A stretch of DNA of 64,000 bases. Origin: Betaproteobacteria bacterium. GTDB taxonomy: Bacteria; Pseudomonadota; Gammaproteobacteria; Burkholderiales; Usitatibacteraceae. Made by a program: the position numbers and the translations under genes. The notes under the pieces were generated by a model. That model ran no database searches, had not been told where the DNA came from, and saw nothing but the letters and a program-made list of their open reading frames with translations. Location of the stretch: contig JADJSD010000003.1 in NCBI GenBank assembly GCA_016711875.1, positions 186,001-250,000 on the forward strand, read 5' to 3'. This document shows positions 41,967-54,484 of the stretch, in pieces. Position 1 is the stretch's first letter. Every line of letters begins with the position of its first letter.

Positions 41967-43544
41967 ATGGCCATGACCCACCGAAACGACACCCACGGCG
42001 AGTACGTTCTCGACGAACGAGAAGTCATCATCACCCGCACCGATCCGTCGAGTCACATCACGTACGCGAACGACGGGTTCCTGCGCAGCACGGGCTACTC
42101 GCTCGCCGAGGTCATGGGCAAGCCCCAGAACCTCGTCCGCCACCCCGACATGCCGAAGGCGGCGTTCGCGGACATGTGGAAGACGATCCAGTCCGGGCAG
42201 GCCTGGACGGGAATCGTCAAGAACCGCCGCAAGAATGGCGGCTTCTACTGGGTTCGCGCGAACGTGACCCCGATCCTCAGCAACGGCGCGTTGACCGGCT
42301 ACCTTTCCGTGCGCGTGAAACCCACCCGCGACGAGATCGAGGCGGCCACCGGGCTGTACGCACGGATGAATGCCGGCACCCTGCGTGGCGTCCGGCTCGA
42401 AGGCGGTGAACTCAAGCGCACGGGGCTCCTCGGTGCCCTCGGGCGCCTGCGCGAGTTGCCGCTGAGGACGCGTGCGTCCTTCATCCTGGGGCTCCAGGTG
42501 ATCGTGTCCCTCGTGTCCGCCGGCGGCCTGTATTTCGCGAGCGGGGCCTTTCCCGCGCCGGTCCATGCCTTCTTGCAGGGAGCTTCCGTTCTCGGTGCCC
42601 TCCTCGCCCTCGCCACGTTGCTCAAGGTGCTCGGCGACGTGGTGGGACCTGTGGAGGCGCTCGCCGCCACGGCTCGCCGCGTGCTGGCCGGTGACCTGAA
42701 TGCGCGCTTCGCCGAAGGCGGCGATGCCGATGTCCGGGCGCTCGCCAGGACGCTCAACCAGATGAACGCCAAGATCGTCGGCATCGTGTCGGACGCCAAT
42801 GCCAGCATCGAAGCCGTTCGCCTGTCGGCCCACGAGCTGGAAGTCGGCAACGCCGACATGTCCCAGCGCACCGAGGAGCAGGCAGCCAGCCTGGAGGAGA
42901 CGGCCGCCTCCATGGAAGAGATCACCTCGACCGTGCAGCAGAGCGCGAACAACGCCCGTGAGGCGAATGCCGTGGCGGTTTCGGCACGCGGCGTCGCCTC
43001 GCGCGGCGACGAGGTGTTCTCGCGCGTGAACGAGACCATGTCGAGTCTCACGCAGACGAGCCGGAAGGTGGCCGAGATCATCACGGTGATCGATGGCATC
43101 GCCTTCCAGACGAACATCCTGGCGCTGAACGCCGCGGTGGAGGCCGCGCGTGCCGGCGAGCAAGGTCGCGGTTTCGCGGTCGTCGCGAGCGAGGTTCGCG
43201 CCCTCGCGGGCCGGAGCGCCGATGCGGCCCGGGAGATCAAGGGGCTCATTTCCGATTCGGTTTCCCGGGTGGACGACAGCGCGAAGCTGGTGGCGGAGGC
43301 AGGCGCGGCGCTCGGCGACATCGTGGGTCAGGTCGAGCGGGTGACGTGCCTCATCCACGAGATCACCAACGCGGCCGCGGAGCAGTCCACGGGCATCGGC
43401 CAGGTGAACCAGGCGGTCGCCCAGCTCGCTACCGTGACGCAGGGCAATGCGGCGCTGGTGGAACAGACGGCCGCCTCGGCCTCGACGCTCAAGAGCCAGG
43501 CCGATCGTCTCGCCGCCGCCGTCGCGATCCTTCAGGCGCGCTAG
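41967..43544 (+). CDS. Aer-like PAS chemoreceptor (methyl-accepting chemotaxis protein)
   Basis: 525 residues. An N-terminal PAS domain of the Aer type ([15 protein letters not shown], then [17 protein letters not shown] and [19 protein letters not shown]) is followed by one hydrophobic hairpin (about 172-220), a HAMP-like linker and the signalling coiled coil. The CheA/CheW-binding hairpin [20 protein letters not shown] is intact. PAS domains of this type usually hold FAD and report redox or oxygen. ATG 41967 and 41973 are both possible; neither has a strong ribosome site. Confidence 0.9.
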   Translation: MAMTHRNDTHGEYVLDEREVIITRTDPSSHITYANDGFLRSTGYSLAEVMGKPQNLVRHPDMPKAAFADMWKTIQSGQAWTGIVKNRRKNGGFYWVRANVTPILSNGALTGYLSVRVKPTRDEIEAATGLYARMNAGTLRGVRLEGGELKRTGLLGALGRLRELPLRTRASFILGLQVIVSLVSAGGLYFASGAFPAPVHAFLQGASVLGALLALATLLKVLGDVVGPVEALAATARRVLAGDLNARFAEGGDADVRALARTLNQMNAKIVGIVSDANASIEAVRLSAHELEVGNADMSQRTEEQAASLEETAASMEEITSTVQQSANNAREANAVAVSARGVASRGDEVFSRVNETMSSLTQTSRKVAEIITVIDGIAFQTNILALNAAVEAARAGEQGRGFAVVASEVRALAGRSADAAREIKGLISDSVSRVDDSAKLVAEAGAALGDIVGQVERVTCLIHEITNAAAEQSTGIGQVNQAVAQLATVTQGNAALVEQTAASASTLKSQADRLAAAVAILQAR

Positions 43545-43585
43545 CGGCTCGGGCGGGCGGATTGCCGGCGATGTAACGCCGGCAG

Positions 43586-43631
43586 TTGCATTGATGGGGG
43601 AAATCGCCGAAAATAGTTCGTGTTAGAACTA
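43586..43631 (+). promoter_or_regulatory. Promoter and palindromic operator of the MarR-cytochrome b561 operon
   Basis: TTGCAT (43586-43591) and GAAAAT (43609-43614) are 17 bp apart. The perfect palindrome TAGTTC-N6-GAACTA (43614-43631) covers the presumed start site directly before the MarR gene. Autorepression by MarR is the natural reading. Confidence 0.65.
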
Positions 43632-43636
43632 AAAAG

Positions 43637-44113
43637 GTGGTCCCCTTGTCGCATCCCGTCGTGATCCCCGTGCTTCGCGAGCTGGTCCGCTGCTACCAGG
43701 CTTTCGAGCGGGTATCGAAGACCCACATCCGGCTCACCGGCCTCACCCCGCCGCAGTTCGACATTGTCGCCACCCTGGGCAACACGCCCGGGCTGACGTT
43801 CAAGGAACTCGGCCAGCGCACGCTCATCACCAAGGGCACGCTCACGGGCGTCGTCGACCGGCTCGAGGAACGGGGAATCGTCCGCCGCATCGCCTCGGAC
43901 TGCGATGGACGCTCGACCCTCGTCCAACTCACGCGTTCCGGCGAGGACCTGTTCGAGCGCACCTTCGTGCCTCACCTGGCGTACCTCGCGCCGGCCTTCG
44001 AAGCGTTGTCCGATTGCGAACGCCGGGAACTGGAGAAGCGGCTCGCCCAGTTGCGGGTCGAACTGGAGCGTCGCCAGGCGGCGATGGCTTCGCCAGCGGA
44101 TTGCGCGGAATGA
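43637..44113 (+). CDS. MarR-family regulator
   Basis: 158 residues from GTG 43637, six bases after the palindrome; a TTG at 43646 is an alternative. Winged HTH: LTPPQFDIVATLGNTPGLTF, TKGTLTGVVDRLEERG and the wing DGRSTLVQLT. Followed without gap (ATGA overlap) by a cytochrome b561 and two YceI genes. Such sets respond to oxidative or electrophile stress. The ligand is unknown. Confidence 0.88.
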   Translation: MVPLSHPVVIPVLRELVRCYQAFERVSKTHIRLTGLTPPQFDIVATLGNTPGLTFKELGQRTLITKGTLTGVVDRLEERGIVRRIASDCDGRSTLVQLTRSGEDLFERTFVPHLAYLAPAFEALSDCERRELEKRLAQLRVELERRQAAMASPADCAE

Positions 44114-44655
44114 GCCCGGCCCGCTACACGGGCACGGCCATTGCCCTGCATTGGCTGGCCGCGCTCCTCATCCTGGGCAACGTGGCGTTCGGCCTCTACA
44201 TGGTGGACCTGCCGCTTTCGCCTTCCAAGCTGCGCTATTACTCGTGGCACAAGTGGGTGGGCGTGACCGTGTTCCTGCTGTCGGCTGCACGCCTGCTCTG
44301 GCGCCTTTCGCATCGGGCTCCCGCCCTGCCCGCCTCGATGCCGCCCTGGCAGCACAAGGCCGCGAGTCTCTCGCACGGCCTCCTGTACGTGCTGTTCTTC
44401 GCGGCTCCCTTGTCCGGCTGGCTGTTCAGCTCGGCGGCGGGATTTCCCACGGTCTATCTCGGCCTCGTGCAGTTGCCGGACCTGTTGGCGAAGAACCGGG
44501 AACTCGCTGACGTCCTCAAGGTCGTTCACCGCGGGGTCACGTGGTCGCTCGCGGGCCTCGCCATCCTGCATGCGGCTGCCGCCATCAAGCACCACGTGGT
44601 CGATCGTGACGACGTCCTGCATCGCATGCTGCCTTTCATCAAGCCGGGAACCTGA
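44110..44655 (+). CDS. Cytochrome b561-family membrane protein
   Basis: 181 residues with four transmembrane helices and haem-ligand histidines in ALHWLAALL, YSWHKWVGV, VVHRGVT and the following helix (AILHAAAAIKHH). Di-haem b561 proteins pass electrons from quinol, for example superoxide:ubiquinone oxidoreductase in E. coli (CybB). With YceI proteins, which bind isoprenoid quinones, it forms a common quinone-redox unit. Confidence 0.9.
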   Translation: MSPARYTGTAIALHWLAALLILGNVAFGLYMVDLPLSPSKLRYYSWHKWVGVTVFLLSAARLLWRLSHRAPALPASMPPWQHKAASLSHGLLYVLFFAAPLSGWLFSSAAGFPTVYLGLVQLPDLLAKNRELADVLKVVHRGVTWSLAGLAILHAAAAIKHHVVDRDDVLHRMLPFIKPGT

Positions 44656-44658
44656 CCC

Positions 44659-45225
44659 ATGAGAATCGCCGTTCTCGCCACCCTTTCGGTGGCGGCCGTC
44701 CTCCTCGCTGCGCCGTCCCTCGCGCAGGCGCCGCAGAAGGTCGCGCTCGACAAGAGCCAGATCCGCTTCGGCTTCAAGCAGATGAATGTCCCCGTGGAAG
44801 GCCGCTTCCGGAAGTTCGACGCCACGGTCAGCTTCGATCCGAAGAAGCCCGAGGCGACGAAGGCCGAGTTCGAGGTGGAAATCGGCTCCATCGATCTCGG
44901 CAATTCCGACGGGGAGACCGAGGCGAAGCGCAAGGCCTGGCTCAACGTGGATGCCTTCCCGAAGGCGAAATTCACCGCCGCCTCGGTGAAGGCCATCGGG
45001 CCTGGTCGTTACGAGGCCACAGGCCCGCTCACCATCAAGGGCGTCACGCAGAGCGTCACGGCCCCTTTCACGTTCGTGGAGGCGGGCGGGCTGCGCACCG
45101 TGGAAGGATCGTTCGGCCTGAGGCGCCTTCCATTCCGGATCGGCGAAGGCCCGTGGGCCGACACCGACACCGTCGCGGACGACGTGAGCGTCCGGTTCAA
45201 GTTCGTCATCCCCTCCCCACAGTAA
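44659..45225 (+). CDS. YceI-family periplasmic lipid-binding protein 1
   Basis: 188 residues with a Sec signal (LLAAPSLAQA). The lipocalin-like YceI barrel shows KSQIRFGFKQMNVPVEGRF, FEVEIGSIDLGN, the AWLNVDAFPKAKFTA helix-strand and GPLTIKGVTQSVTAPF. YceI binds polyisoprenoids or ubiquinone-like molecules in the periplasm. Three bases after the cytochrome gene, so in the same operon. Confidence 0.9.
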   Translation: MRIAVLATLSVAAVLLAAPSLAQAPQKVALDKSQIRFGFKQMNVPVEGRFRKFDATVSFDPKKPEATKAEFEVEIGSIDLGNSDGETEAKRKAWLNVDAFPKAKFTAASVKAIGPGRYEATGPLTIKGVTQSVTAPFTFVEAGGLRTVEGSFGLRRLPFRIGEGPWADTDTVADDVSVRFKFVIPSPQ

Positions 45226-45248
45226 CTTCCTCCACAAGGAAACAATCC

Positions 45249-45818
45249 ATGAAACGCCATGCCATCGCCGCGCTCGTCGCCGGCACCCTCGCCACCCTCC
45301 CCGCGCTCGCCATCGAGAGCTTCACGGTCGACGCGCGCCACACCTTCCCCAGTTTCGAGGTGCTGCACCTGGGCTTCTCGATCCAGCGCGGCCGGTTCAA
45401 CAAGTCCACGGGCAAGATCACGCTGGACACGGCCGGCAAGAAGGGCACCGCCGACATATCGATCGACGCCGCCAGCGTGGATACCGGGCTCGACAAGCTC
45501 GAGGAGCACCTGCGCGGCGAGGACTTCTTCAACGTCGCCAAGTACCCGACGATCACGTTCAAGGGCGACAAGTTCGCCTTCGACGGCGACAAGGTCAAGA
45601 GTGTCTCGGGCAACCTGACGATGCTCGGCATCACCAAGCCCGTCACGCTCACGGCCGCCTACTTCAACTGCGCCGAACACCCGATGGCCAAGAAGAAGGC
45701 CTGCGGCGGCGATTTCACCACCACCGTCAAGCGGTCCGATTTCGGCATGAAGTACGCGGTTCCCGCCGTGGCGGACGAAGTCACGCTGCGAATCCAGGTC
45801 GAGGCGTTCAAGGACTAG
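45249..45818 (+). CDS. YceI-family periplasmic lipid-binding protein 2
   Basis: 189 residues with signal LATLPALA, then FTVDARHTFPSFEVLHLGFS, DISIDAASVDTGL, LRGEDFFNVAKYPTITFKG and GNLTMLGITKPVTL. The canonical form of the family, differing from its neighbour mainly in loops and in two cysteines (NCAEH, ACGGDF) near the end. Last gene of the MarR operon; a strong terminator follows. Confidence 0.9.
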   Translation: MKRHAIAALVAGTLATLPALAIESFTVDARHTFPSFEVLHLGFSIQRGRFNKSTGKITLDTAGKKGTADISIDAASVDTGLDKLEEHLRGEDFFNVAKYPTITFKGDKFAFDGDKVKSVSGNLTMLGITKPVTLTAAYFNCAEHPMAKKKACGGDFTTTVKRSDFGMKYAVPAVADEVTLRIQVEAFKD

Positions 45819-45835
45819 ATTGCCGGGGCGCCTGG

Positions 45836-45870
45836 AAAAGGGGCCGGCCTTGCCGGCCCCTTTTCTTTCT
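45836..45870 (+). terminator. Strong rho-independent terminator after yceI
   Basis: A 13-bp perfect stem (AAAAGGGGCCGGC / GCCGGCCCCTTTT) with a 3-base loop runs into TTTTCTTTCTT. It separates the MarR operon from the PLP-enzyme gene on the same strand. Confidence 0.92.
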
Positions 45871-45906
45871 TGCGCGCGCGGGCCCGAGGCCACAGAATCG
45901 GCCCCC

Positions 45907-47100
45907 ATGCTCGCCTCCCATTTCTCCCGCTTCTTCACCGCGAAGCCCGGACGCCTTCATTTCGCCGCCCACAGCCATCACCCGTGGCCGGACGTGACCG
46001 AGTCCGCCCATGCCCGGTACTGGCAGGACGCAGCGACGATGGCGGACAGGAAGTGGAATCGCATCTTCGGCGAGGTATTGCCGGCGGCGCAGTCCCACGT
46101 CGCGCGTCTGCTGCGCCTGCCCGATCCGGGCCAGGTGGCTTTCGCGCCCAACACCCACGAGTTCGTCGCCCGCCTCTACTCCTGCCTCGATTGGTCGAAG
46201 CCCGTGCGCGTGCTCTCGAGCGCCCACGAGTTCTACAGCTTCCGCCGCCAGACACGGCGCCTGGAGGAAACCGGCCGCGTGGAACTCACCGAGATTCCCG
46301 CCGAGCCCTGGGATACCTTCGAGGCGCGCTTCGCCGAGGCCGCGGCCGGCGACGACTGGGATCTCGTGTTCCTGTCGCACGTGTTCTTCGATTCCGGTTT
46401 CGTCGTGCGGGACCTGGAGCGCATCGTTCGCGCCGTTCCGGCACGAACGTTGATCGCCATCGACGGCTACCACGCCTTCTGCGCGATTCCGGTGGATTTC
46501 TCCGCCCTCGCCTCGCGAGCCTTCTATCTCGCCGGCGGCTACAAGTACGCGATGTCCGGCGAGGGAGCCTGTTTTCTCGCCGTTCCGCCGGATTGCCCGC
46601 TGCGCCCGGCCGATACCGGCTGGTATGCGTCCTTCGAGACCCTGAGCGCCGCGCCCGGCGCGCGGGTGCCCTACGCCGACGATGCCCTCCGCTTCTGGGG
46701 CGCGACCTTCGATCCGTCGGGCCTTTACCGCTTCGACGCGGCGATGAGGCTGCTCCAGGAGCAGGGTGCGACGGTCGAGCGCATCCACGAGCACGCCAGG
46801 ACTCTCCAGCAGCGCTTCCTCGAAAGGCTCGCGAAAGCCGAACTCCCGGCGCTGCCGGTCACGTCCCTGGTTCCGCCCGGGGGGCAGCCCAGGGGCAACT
46901 TCCTCGCGTTCGACATCGAGGGCGCCGAGTACGTGCACCAGCGACTCGAGGCGGCCGGCATCTACATCGACCGTCGCGACCGGCGCCTGCGTTTCGGGTT
47001 CGGTGTCTACCACGAGGCGGGCGACGTCGATCGCCTTGTCGAGGCGATGGCCGAGGCGTTGGGAAGTCATTCCGGCATCTTCCCCAAGGAGATCCCATGA
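45907..47100 (+). CDS. Class V aminotransferase / kynureninase-like PLP enzyme
   Basis: 397 residues from ATG 45907. Fold-type I: an early LHFAAHSHHPWPDV, VAFAPNTHEFVARL, IAIDGYHAFCAIPVDFS and the PLP lysine in AGGYKYAMSGEGACF. Kynureninase-like proteins of this type are often annotated only as aminotransferase class V; the substrate is uncertain. It overlaps the next gene by four bases. Confidence 0.85.
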   Translation: MLASHFSRFFTAKPGRLHFAAHSHHPWPDVTESAHARYWQDAATMADRKWNRIFGEVLPAAQSHVARLLRLPDPGQVAFAPNTHEFVARLYSCLDWSKPVRVLSSAHEFYSFRRQTRRLEETGRVELTEIPAEPWDTFEARFAEAAAGDDWDLVFLSHVFFDSGFVVRDLERIVRAVPARTLIAIDGYHAFCAIPVDFSALASRAFYLAGGYKYAMSGEGACFLAVPPDCPLRPADTGWYASFETLSAAPGARVPYADDALRFWGATFDPSGLYRFDAAMRLLQEQGATVERIHEHARTLQQRFLERLAKAELPALPVTSLVPPGGQPRGNFLAFDIEGAEYVHQRLEAAGIYIDRRDRRLRFGFGVYHEAGDVDRLVEAMAEALGSHSGIFPKEIP

Positions 47101-47537
47101 TCCGCCGCATCGCCTGGTTCCTCGCCGTCGCCGGCGCGATCCCCTTCATCGTGGCCACGGCCGCGTTGTACCTGTCGAGCGCCTCGTCGGTGCGCGTGCC
47201 GGCCATCGCGGCGCTGGTGACTTACACCGCGGTGATCCTGTCGTTCCTGGGGGGCATCGAATGGGGCCTCGCGATCCGGGACGAGACGGGCACGGAATCC
47301 ACGCGGGTCGTGGCCCTGGGGCTTTCGGTCGTTCCCTCGCTCGCCGCCTGGGCCGTGCTGTGGATCGAGGGGCCACGCTGGCAAGTCGGCACGGCCATCG
47401 GCATTTTCGTCGCCGTGTGGGCGGCGGACCAATGGATGGCCAGCAAGGGCCTCCTGCCCGCCTGGTTCGTGGACCTGCGCACCGCCATCAGCGCGCTCGT
47501 CGCGCTGGTCCTCGCCGCCGCGTTCTTCGCCCTCTAG
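47097..47537 (+). CDS. DUF3429-family inner-membrane protein
   Basis: 146 residues, four to five transmembrane helices (ALVTYTAVILSFLGGIEWGLA is the family hallmark at about 40-60). Function unknown; the family is common in Proteobacteria. Translationally coupled to the PLP enzyme (ATGA), which may only reflect compact packing. It ends one base from the convergent S9 peptidase gene. Confidence 0.8.
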   Translation: MIRRIAWFLAVAGAIPFIVATAALYLSSASSVRVPAIAALVTYTAVILSFLGGIEWGLAIRDETGTESTRVVALGLSVVPSLAAWAVLWIEGPRWQVGTAIGIFVAVWAADQWMASKGLLPAWFVDLRTAISALVALVLAAAFFAL

Positions 47538-47538
47538 C

Positions 47539-49542
47539 CTACCGGCGCTTTCCCGCGCCGGGCTTCACGAATCGCTCGAGCCAGGCGAAGAATTCGCCGT
47601 ACCACAGGCGCGAATTCTGCGGCTTGAGGATCCAGTGGTTCTCGTCGGGGAAGAACACGAGCCGGGAGGGGACGCCCTTCGCCTTCAGGGTGTTGAAGTA
47701 CGCGAGCCCCTGGCCGTCCGGGACCCGGTAATCCTGCTGGCCATGGATCACGAGCGTGGGCGTCTTCATGCGCTTCGCGAAGGCCCGGGGATTCTGCGAA
47801 TCGACCCGCTTTGCGTCGTCCCAGTACCACGCGCCCAGTTCCTTCGGGAGCCAGTACCAGACGTCGCCCGCGAACATCGCCACCCAGTCGAAGCAGCCGG
47901 CGTGGCACACGTACGCCCGGTACCGATCCGTGTGGCCGTTCATCCAGGCGACCATGTAACCGCCGTAGCTGCCCCCGGCGGCCACCAGGCGCTTCGGGTC
48001 GATCCAGCCCTTATTAAGGAGGAAATCGGTGCCGGCCTCGACGTCGGCGAACTCGCGCCGGCCCCAGTCGCAGTCGATGGACTCGATGAAGCGCTGCCCG
48101 AACGACGAGGAGCCGTGGTAGTTCACGCAGGCGACCACGTAGCCCTGCGCGGCGAGCGCCTGGTTGTTCCAGCGGAAATGGAAGTTGTCGCCCCACATCG
48201 AGTGGGGCCCGCCATGGATGTTGTGCAGGAGCGGCCAGCGGCGCTTCGGGTCGAAATCCGGCGGGAAGGTCACCCACATCTGGACCTTTTCGCCGTTCCA
48301 TCCCCGGATCTCGTACTCGCGCACCTCGCCGAGAGGGATCCCGGCCATGACGGCATCGTTGAAGCGGTCGATCCGGCGCTCGCCGCGCGAAGGCGTCACG
48401 CAGAAGACCTCCGGAGGCGTGCTCATGGTGCTGCGCACGAACGCGACGGCGCCGCCGCCCACGCCGAAATCCGTGATCGTGCCCCCGAGCGCGGCCACCT
48501 GAGGACCCTTCTCGCCGGGGACCCAGCGGAAGAGGCTGCGACGGGCATCGCTCTCGGCCGCGAAGACGAGGGACCGGGAATCCGCTTCCCAGGCGAGGGG
48601 CGCGTCGGCGCTGCGGTCCCAGCGCCAGGCCAACGCCTCCACCGTGCCGCGCTTGCGGTCCAGGATGGCGATGCGCGACTCGGCGACCGCGCTGCGGCGG
48701 AGGTTCCGCGTGAGGAACGCGAGCCGCCTGCCGTCCGGCGAATACGCGGGACTCTCGTTCGAGAGCTTCGAGCCGCGCGTGAGCACCCGGAACTTCCGGT
48801 CCTTCAGGTCGAGAGCGACCAGTTGGTACTCGTGGTCGAAGCGCTTCTCGGGCGCCGGGTCGAAGGTGAAGGCGATCTCGCGGCCATCGGGGGAAATGTC
48901 GTAGTGATGGCCTTCGGGGTCCGCACAGGGCAACTCGTAGGGCGTGCCGGCGAAGAGATCCGTGATGCGCTCGCTGCCCAGGTCGGCGACGAACAGCCGG
49001 GGCACACGGCCGTCGCTCAGCCAGCGGTCCCAGTACCGGTAGGCGTCGTGCTCCACGACGTGCGCCTTCACCTTCGAGTCCTTCGCCCGGCGAACGCGGT
49101 CGACGAGATCCTGCCAGCCGCGCGCCTCGGGCCACACCCAGGAGATGAAGGCGATGCGGCGCGAGTCTGGAAACCACTTGATGGAAGCGACCCCCGTCGG
49201 CATGCGGGTCACGCGCCGGGCCTCGCCGCCATCGGGGGCGATCACCCAGACCTGGGGCTCCTCGTCCTCGGCGCGTTTTGCGACGAACGCGATGTGACGG
49301 CCATCGGGGGACCACCGCGGCGCGCCGTCTTTCTCACCGGCTTCCGTGAGGGCGCGCGGCTCGCCGCCGAAGGTCGACAGCAGCCAGAGTTTCGAGGCGC
49401 CCTTGTTCGCCTCCATGTCGAAGGTCGTGACCGAGAGGCAGACCTGCGAGCCGTCGGGGGAAAGCGTGGGCTGGGCGGGGCGCGCGATGCGCCAGAGGTC
49501 CTCGACTTGCAGCACGCGTTTCGGCATGGTCATTCCGTTCAT
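47539..49542 (-). CDS. S9-family prolyl oligopeptidase / acylaminoacyl peptidase
   Basis: 667 residues without a signal peptide. An N-terminal seven-blade propeller shows repeated WSPDGRHIAF-type strands (residues about 25-390). A C-terminal alpha/beta hydrolase follows with NIHGGPHSMWGD (oxyanion), catalytic serine in GGSYGGYM, aspartate near HGQQDYRVP and histidine in PDENHW. It cleaves short peptides in the cytoplasm. The start at 49542 has a second ATG (MTMPKR) three codons on. Confidence 0.9.
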   Translation of the reverse strand: MNGMTMPKRVLQVEDLWRIARPAQPTLSPDGSQVCLSVTTFDMEANKGASKLWLLSTFGGEPRALTEAGEKDGAPRWSPDGRHIAFVAKRAEDEEPQVWVIAPDGGEARRVTRMPTGVASIKWFPDSRRIAFISWVWPEARGWQDLVDRVRRAKDSKVKAHVVEHDAYRYWDRWLSDGRVPRLFVADLGSERITDLFAGTPYELPCADPEGHHYDISPDGREIAFTFDPAPEKRFDHEYQLVALDLKDRKFRVLTRGSKLSNESPAYSPDGRRLAFLTRNLRRSAVAESRIAILDRKRGTVEALAWRWDRSADAPLAWEADSRSLVFAAESDARRSLFRWVPGEKGPQVAALGGTITDFGVGGGAVAFVRSTMSTPPEVFCVTPSRGERRIDRFNDAVMAGIPLGEVREYEIRGWNGEKVQMWVTFPPDFDPKRRWPLLHNIHGGPHSMWGDNFHFRWNNQALAAQGYVVACVNYHGSSSFGQRFIESIDCDWGRREFADVEAGTDFLLNKGWIDPKRLVAAGGSYGGYMVAWMNGHTDRYRAYVCHAGCFDWVAMFAGDVWYWLPKELGAWYWDDAKRVDSQNPRAFAKRMKTPTLVIHGQQDYRVPDGQGLAYFNTLKAKGVPSRLVFFPDENHWILKPQNSRLWYGEFFAWLERFVKPGAGKRR

Positions 49543-49625
49543 TGCGCAGCCGGTGATTGTACCGCCGCGGCCCGGGCCCCCGACGCGCTAGAATTGCGGG
49601 GCACCGATACCCGGACCCGCCCGCC

Positions 49626-49973
49626 ATGAACGCCCTCGCCGCCCCGCTCGCCCTCCTCATCGCCGCCCTGGCCGCCCCCGCCTTCGGGCAGCACGCCTTC
49701 GATTGCGCGAAGCGGGCCGGCGTCGAGAAGGCCCGGTGCGAGCGGCACGAATCGATGTTCGCGAAATGCGGTCCGCTCAAGGGCGACGAGCATCACGCCT
49801 GCGACCGCGACTACCTGCTGGCCAACCCGCTCAAGTGCGACCGCCAGTCGGGCGAGGAGGCCGCCAAGTGCGAGAAGGAAGTCGCCGCCTTCAAGACCTG
49901 CCGGCCGCAGCCCGGACGCGAGTTCATGCGCTGCGTGCGCCAATCGACGGGCGAGAGCCCGATGGGACACTGA
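49626..49973 (+). CDS. Small exported eight-cysteine protein of unknown function
   Basis: 115 residues with a Sec signal ([13 protein letters not shown]), then eight cysteines in a repeated pattern (FDC, ARC, AKC, HAC, LKC, AKC, KTC, MRC), each spaced 7-15 residues apart in a charged helical sequence. It suggests four disulfides in a periplasmic helical hairpin. No family recognised. It lies 2 bases before the acyl-CoA dehydrogenase gene. Confidence 0.65.
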   Translation: MNALAAPLALLIAALAAPAFGQHAFDCAKRAGVEKARCERHESMFAKCGPLKGDEHHACDRDYLLANPLKCDRQSGEEAAKCEKEVAAFKTCRPQPGREFMRCVRQSTGESPMGH

Positions 49974-49975
49974 CC

Positions 49976-51160
<1,185 letters not shown>

Positions 51161-51169
51161 CCCGCGGGG

Positions 51170-51610
51170 CTAGTGCACGTCCTCGCCGAGCGCGAGCGCC
51201 GGCGGCAGGGAGAGGGCGGGAACGCCCTCCTCTTCGAGCGCCCGGGCTTCCTGCGTCGTCACGCGCCCACGGATGCCGCGGTGCGGTTCCTCCCCGTAGT
51301 GCATCCGCCTGGCGACTTCCGGAAACCGGCGTCCCACGTCCTCGGTGTGGGCGAGCAGGAATGCCTTCATCGCCGACATCGCGTTCGCGACCGGGGTGTC
51401 CTGGCGTTCCACGGGCGTGGCGGGCACCTGCACGGCATCACCGCGGCCCGTGTTCACGTAGGGAGCCGAGGGCAGCTTTCCGACCGCCCGATCGTCGCAG
51501 GCCGGACACGCCACCTGCCCTGCCGTGCGCTGCGATGCATAGGCATCGGCCGAGGCGAACCAGCCCTCGAAACGATGCCCGTTGGAACAGTGCAGGCTGT
51601 AGACGATCAT
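51170..51610 (-). CDS. DUF1178-family protein
   Basis: 146 residues from ATG 51610. An N-terminal zinc-ribbon-like part ([15 protein letters not shown], then VACPACDDR) and a C-terminal acidic end ([15 protein letters not shown]). The family is widespread in alpha- and betaproteobacteria; function unknown. Last in a five-gene operon 31 bases after the malonyl-CoA decarboxylase gene, though linkage may be accidental. Confidence 0.82.
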   Translation of the reverse strand: MIVYSLHCSNGHRFEGWFASADAYASQRTAGQVACPACDDRAVGKLPSAPYVNTGRGDAVQVPATPVERQDTPVANAMSAMKAFLLAHTEDVGRRFPEVARRMHYGEEPHRGIRGRVTTQEARALEEEGVPALSLPPALALGEDVH

Positions 51611-51641
51611 GGTTCGCAGATGGGGGCCGGCCCGGCGGGTT

Positions 51642-52955
51642 TCAATGCGGGCCGGGGTCCTCGCCCAGCAGCGTCCTTGCCTCCTTCGCCTGCCGCTCCA
51701 CGGCCGAGGAGGCGGCGACCACATGCCGGCGCATGTAGCTTTCGTGATTGCGTTCCACGTGGCCCAGCGCGTACCCGTAGTTCACCATGACGCCCAATGA
51801 TTGGCGTTGACCCTTGGCGGACGGGTCCGCGCGAGGATTCACCCGTTCGAGGCGTGCACCGTTCCCCAGATGGAAGCGGGCCACCGGATCGCGGGCCTGC
51901 CCCTGGTCCCATTCGCGGGTGAGGTAGTGCGCGGTAACCGCGGACAGCATCTCGTCGAATCCCGGCCCCGGTAGCGGCGCTCCGGCCTCGAGCAGCGCCA
52001 GGAGGGGCGCGAGGGACGGGCGACGCGCGGCGCGCTCCGCGAGCCAGGCGCGCAGTCCCGGTACCGGTGACAAGGTGACGAACTGCTTGAGGTTGGGCAA
52101 CTCCGCCTGCAGGTCCTCGGCCACCTGCTTGATGAGGAAGTTGCCGCAGGAAATGCCGCGAAGTCCGGGCTGGCAGCTCGTGATCGAGTAGAAGACGGCG
52201 CAGCGGGCCCGTCGCGGGTCGCCGATCACGCTTTCCATCGCGAGAATGGGCGTCACCGCATCGGGCATCTGGTCCACGAAGGCGACCTCGACGAACACCA
52301 GCGGTTCGCCCGGCAGCGCCGGGTGGAAGAAGGCGAAGCAGCGCCGGTCGCGCTCCAGCCGGCGCTTCAGGTCCGGGAAGCCCCGGATCTCGTGCACCGC
52401 CTCGTACGTGATGAGCTTTTCGAGCACCGACGCGGGCGTGTTCCAGTCGATGCGGCGCAACTCGAGGAAGCCGCGGTTGAACCACGACCCGAACAGGTGC
52501 GTGAGATCGGCATCCACGGACTCGAGGTGCGGATGGGCGCCCAGGCGTTCGAGCAGGCGGCTGCGCAGCCCCACCAGCGTCGCGGTGCCGCCGCCGGCGC
52601 TGTTCATGCGCCGGAAGACTTCCTGGCGCGGCGGCTCGGATACGCGCAGCAGGTGCGCGAGCGTGTCGGGCGAAGGCTCCTCGAGGTAGCGCGACGCGGC
52701 GGCGAAGACCAAGTCCGGGTCGGGCGAGAACTCGCGCGCGAGCCGATCGAAGAGGAGCGCGCGTCCGGATTCCTCGAGGCCGTTGTAGAGCGCTACGGCG
52801 CGCCGGGCCATGACCGCACCCGTGGATTCGCCCCGCTCCGTGACGAGAGTATGGAGCAGCTTCACCAGGCGCACCGCGCGCCGCTCGTCGCGGCCGCGGG
52901 TGGCGTCGGCGAACGTGCCGAGCAGGCGATCCACGACGGCGCGGGCGTTCGGCAT
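51642..52955 (-). CDS. Malonyl-CoA decarboxylase
   Basis: 437 residues. An N-terminal helical domain (about 1-130) is followed by the GNAT-like catalytic domain: [40 protein letters not shown], the [15 protein letters not shown] stretch and near the end [15 protein letters not shown]. This enzyme releases acetyl-CoA and CO2 from malonyl-CoA. It directly follows malonyl-CoA synthetase (1-base gap), so together they turn malonate into acetyl-CoA. Confidence 0.9.
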   Translation of the reverse strand: MPNARAVVDRLLGTFADATRGRDERRAVRLVKLLHTLVTERGESTGAVMARRAVALYNGLEESGRALLFDRLAREFSPDPDLVFAAASRYLEEPSPDTLAHLLRVSEPPRQEVFRRMNSAGGGTATLVGLRSRLLERLGAHPHLESVDADLTHLFGSWFNRGFLELRRIDWNTPASVLEKLITYEAVHEIRGFPDLKRRLERDRRCFAFFHPALPGEPLVFVEVAFVDQMPDAVTPILAMESVIGDPRRARCAVFYSITSCQPGLRGISCGNFLIKQVAEDLQAELPNLKQFVTLSPVPGLRAWLAERAARRPSLAPLLALLEAGAPLPGPGFDEMLSAVTAHYLTREWDQGQARDPVARFHLGNGARLERVNPRADPSAKGQRQSLGVMVNYGYALGHVERNHESYMRRHVVAASSAVERQAKEARTLLGEDPGPH

Positions 52956-52956
52956 G

Positions 52957-54477
<1,521 letters not shown>

Positions 54478-54484
54478 GGTTCGT

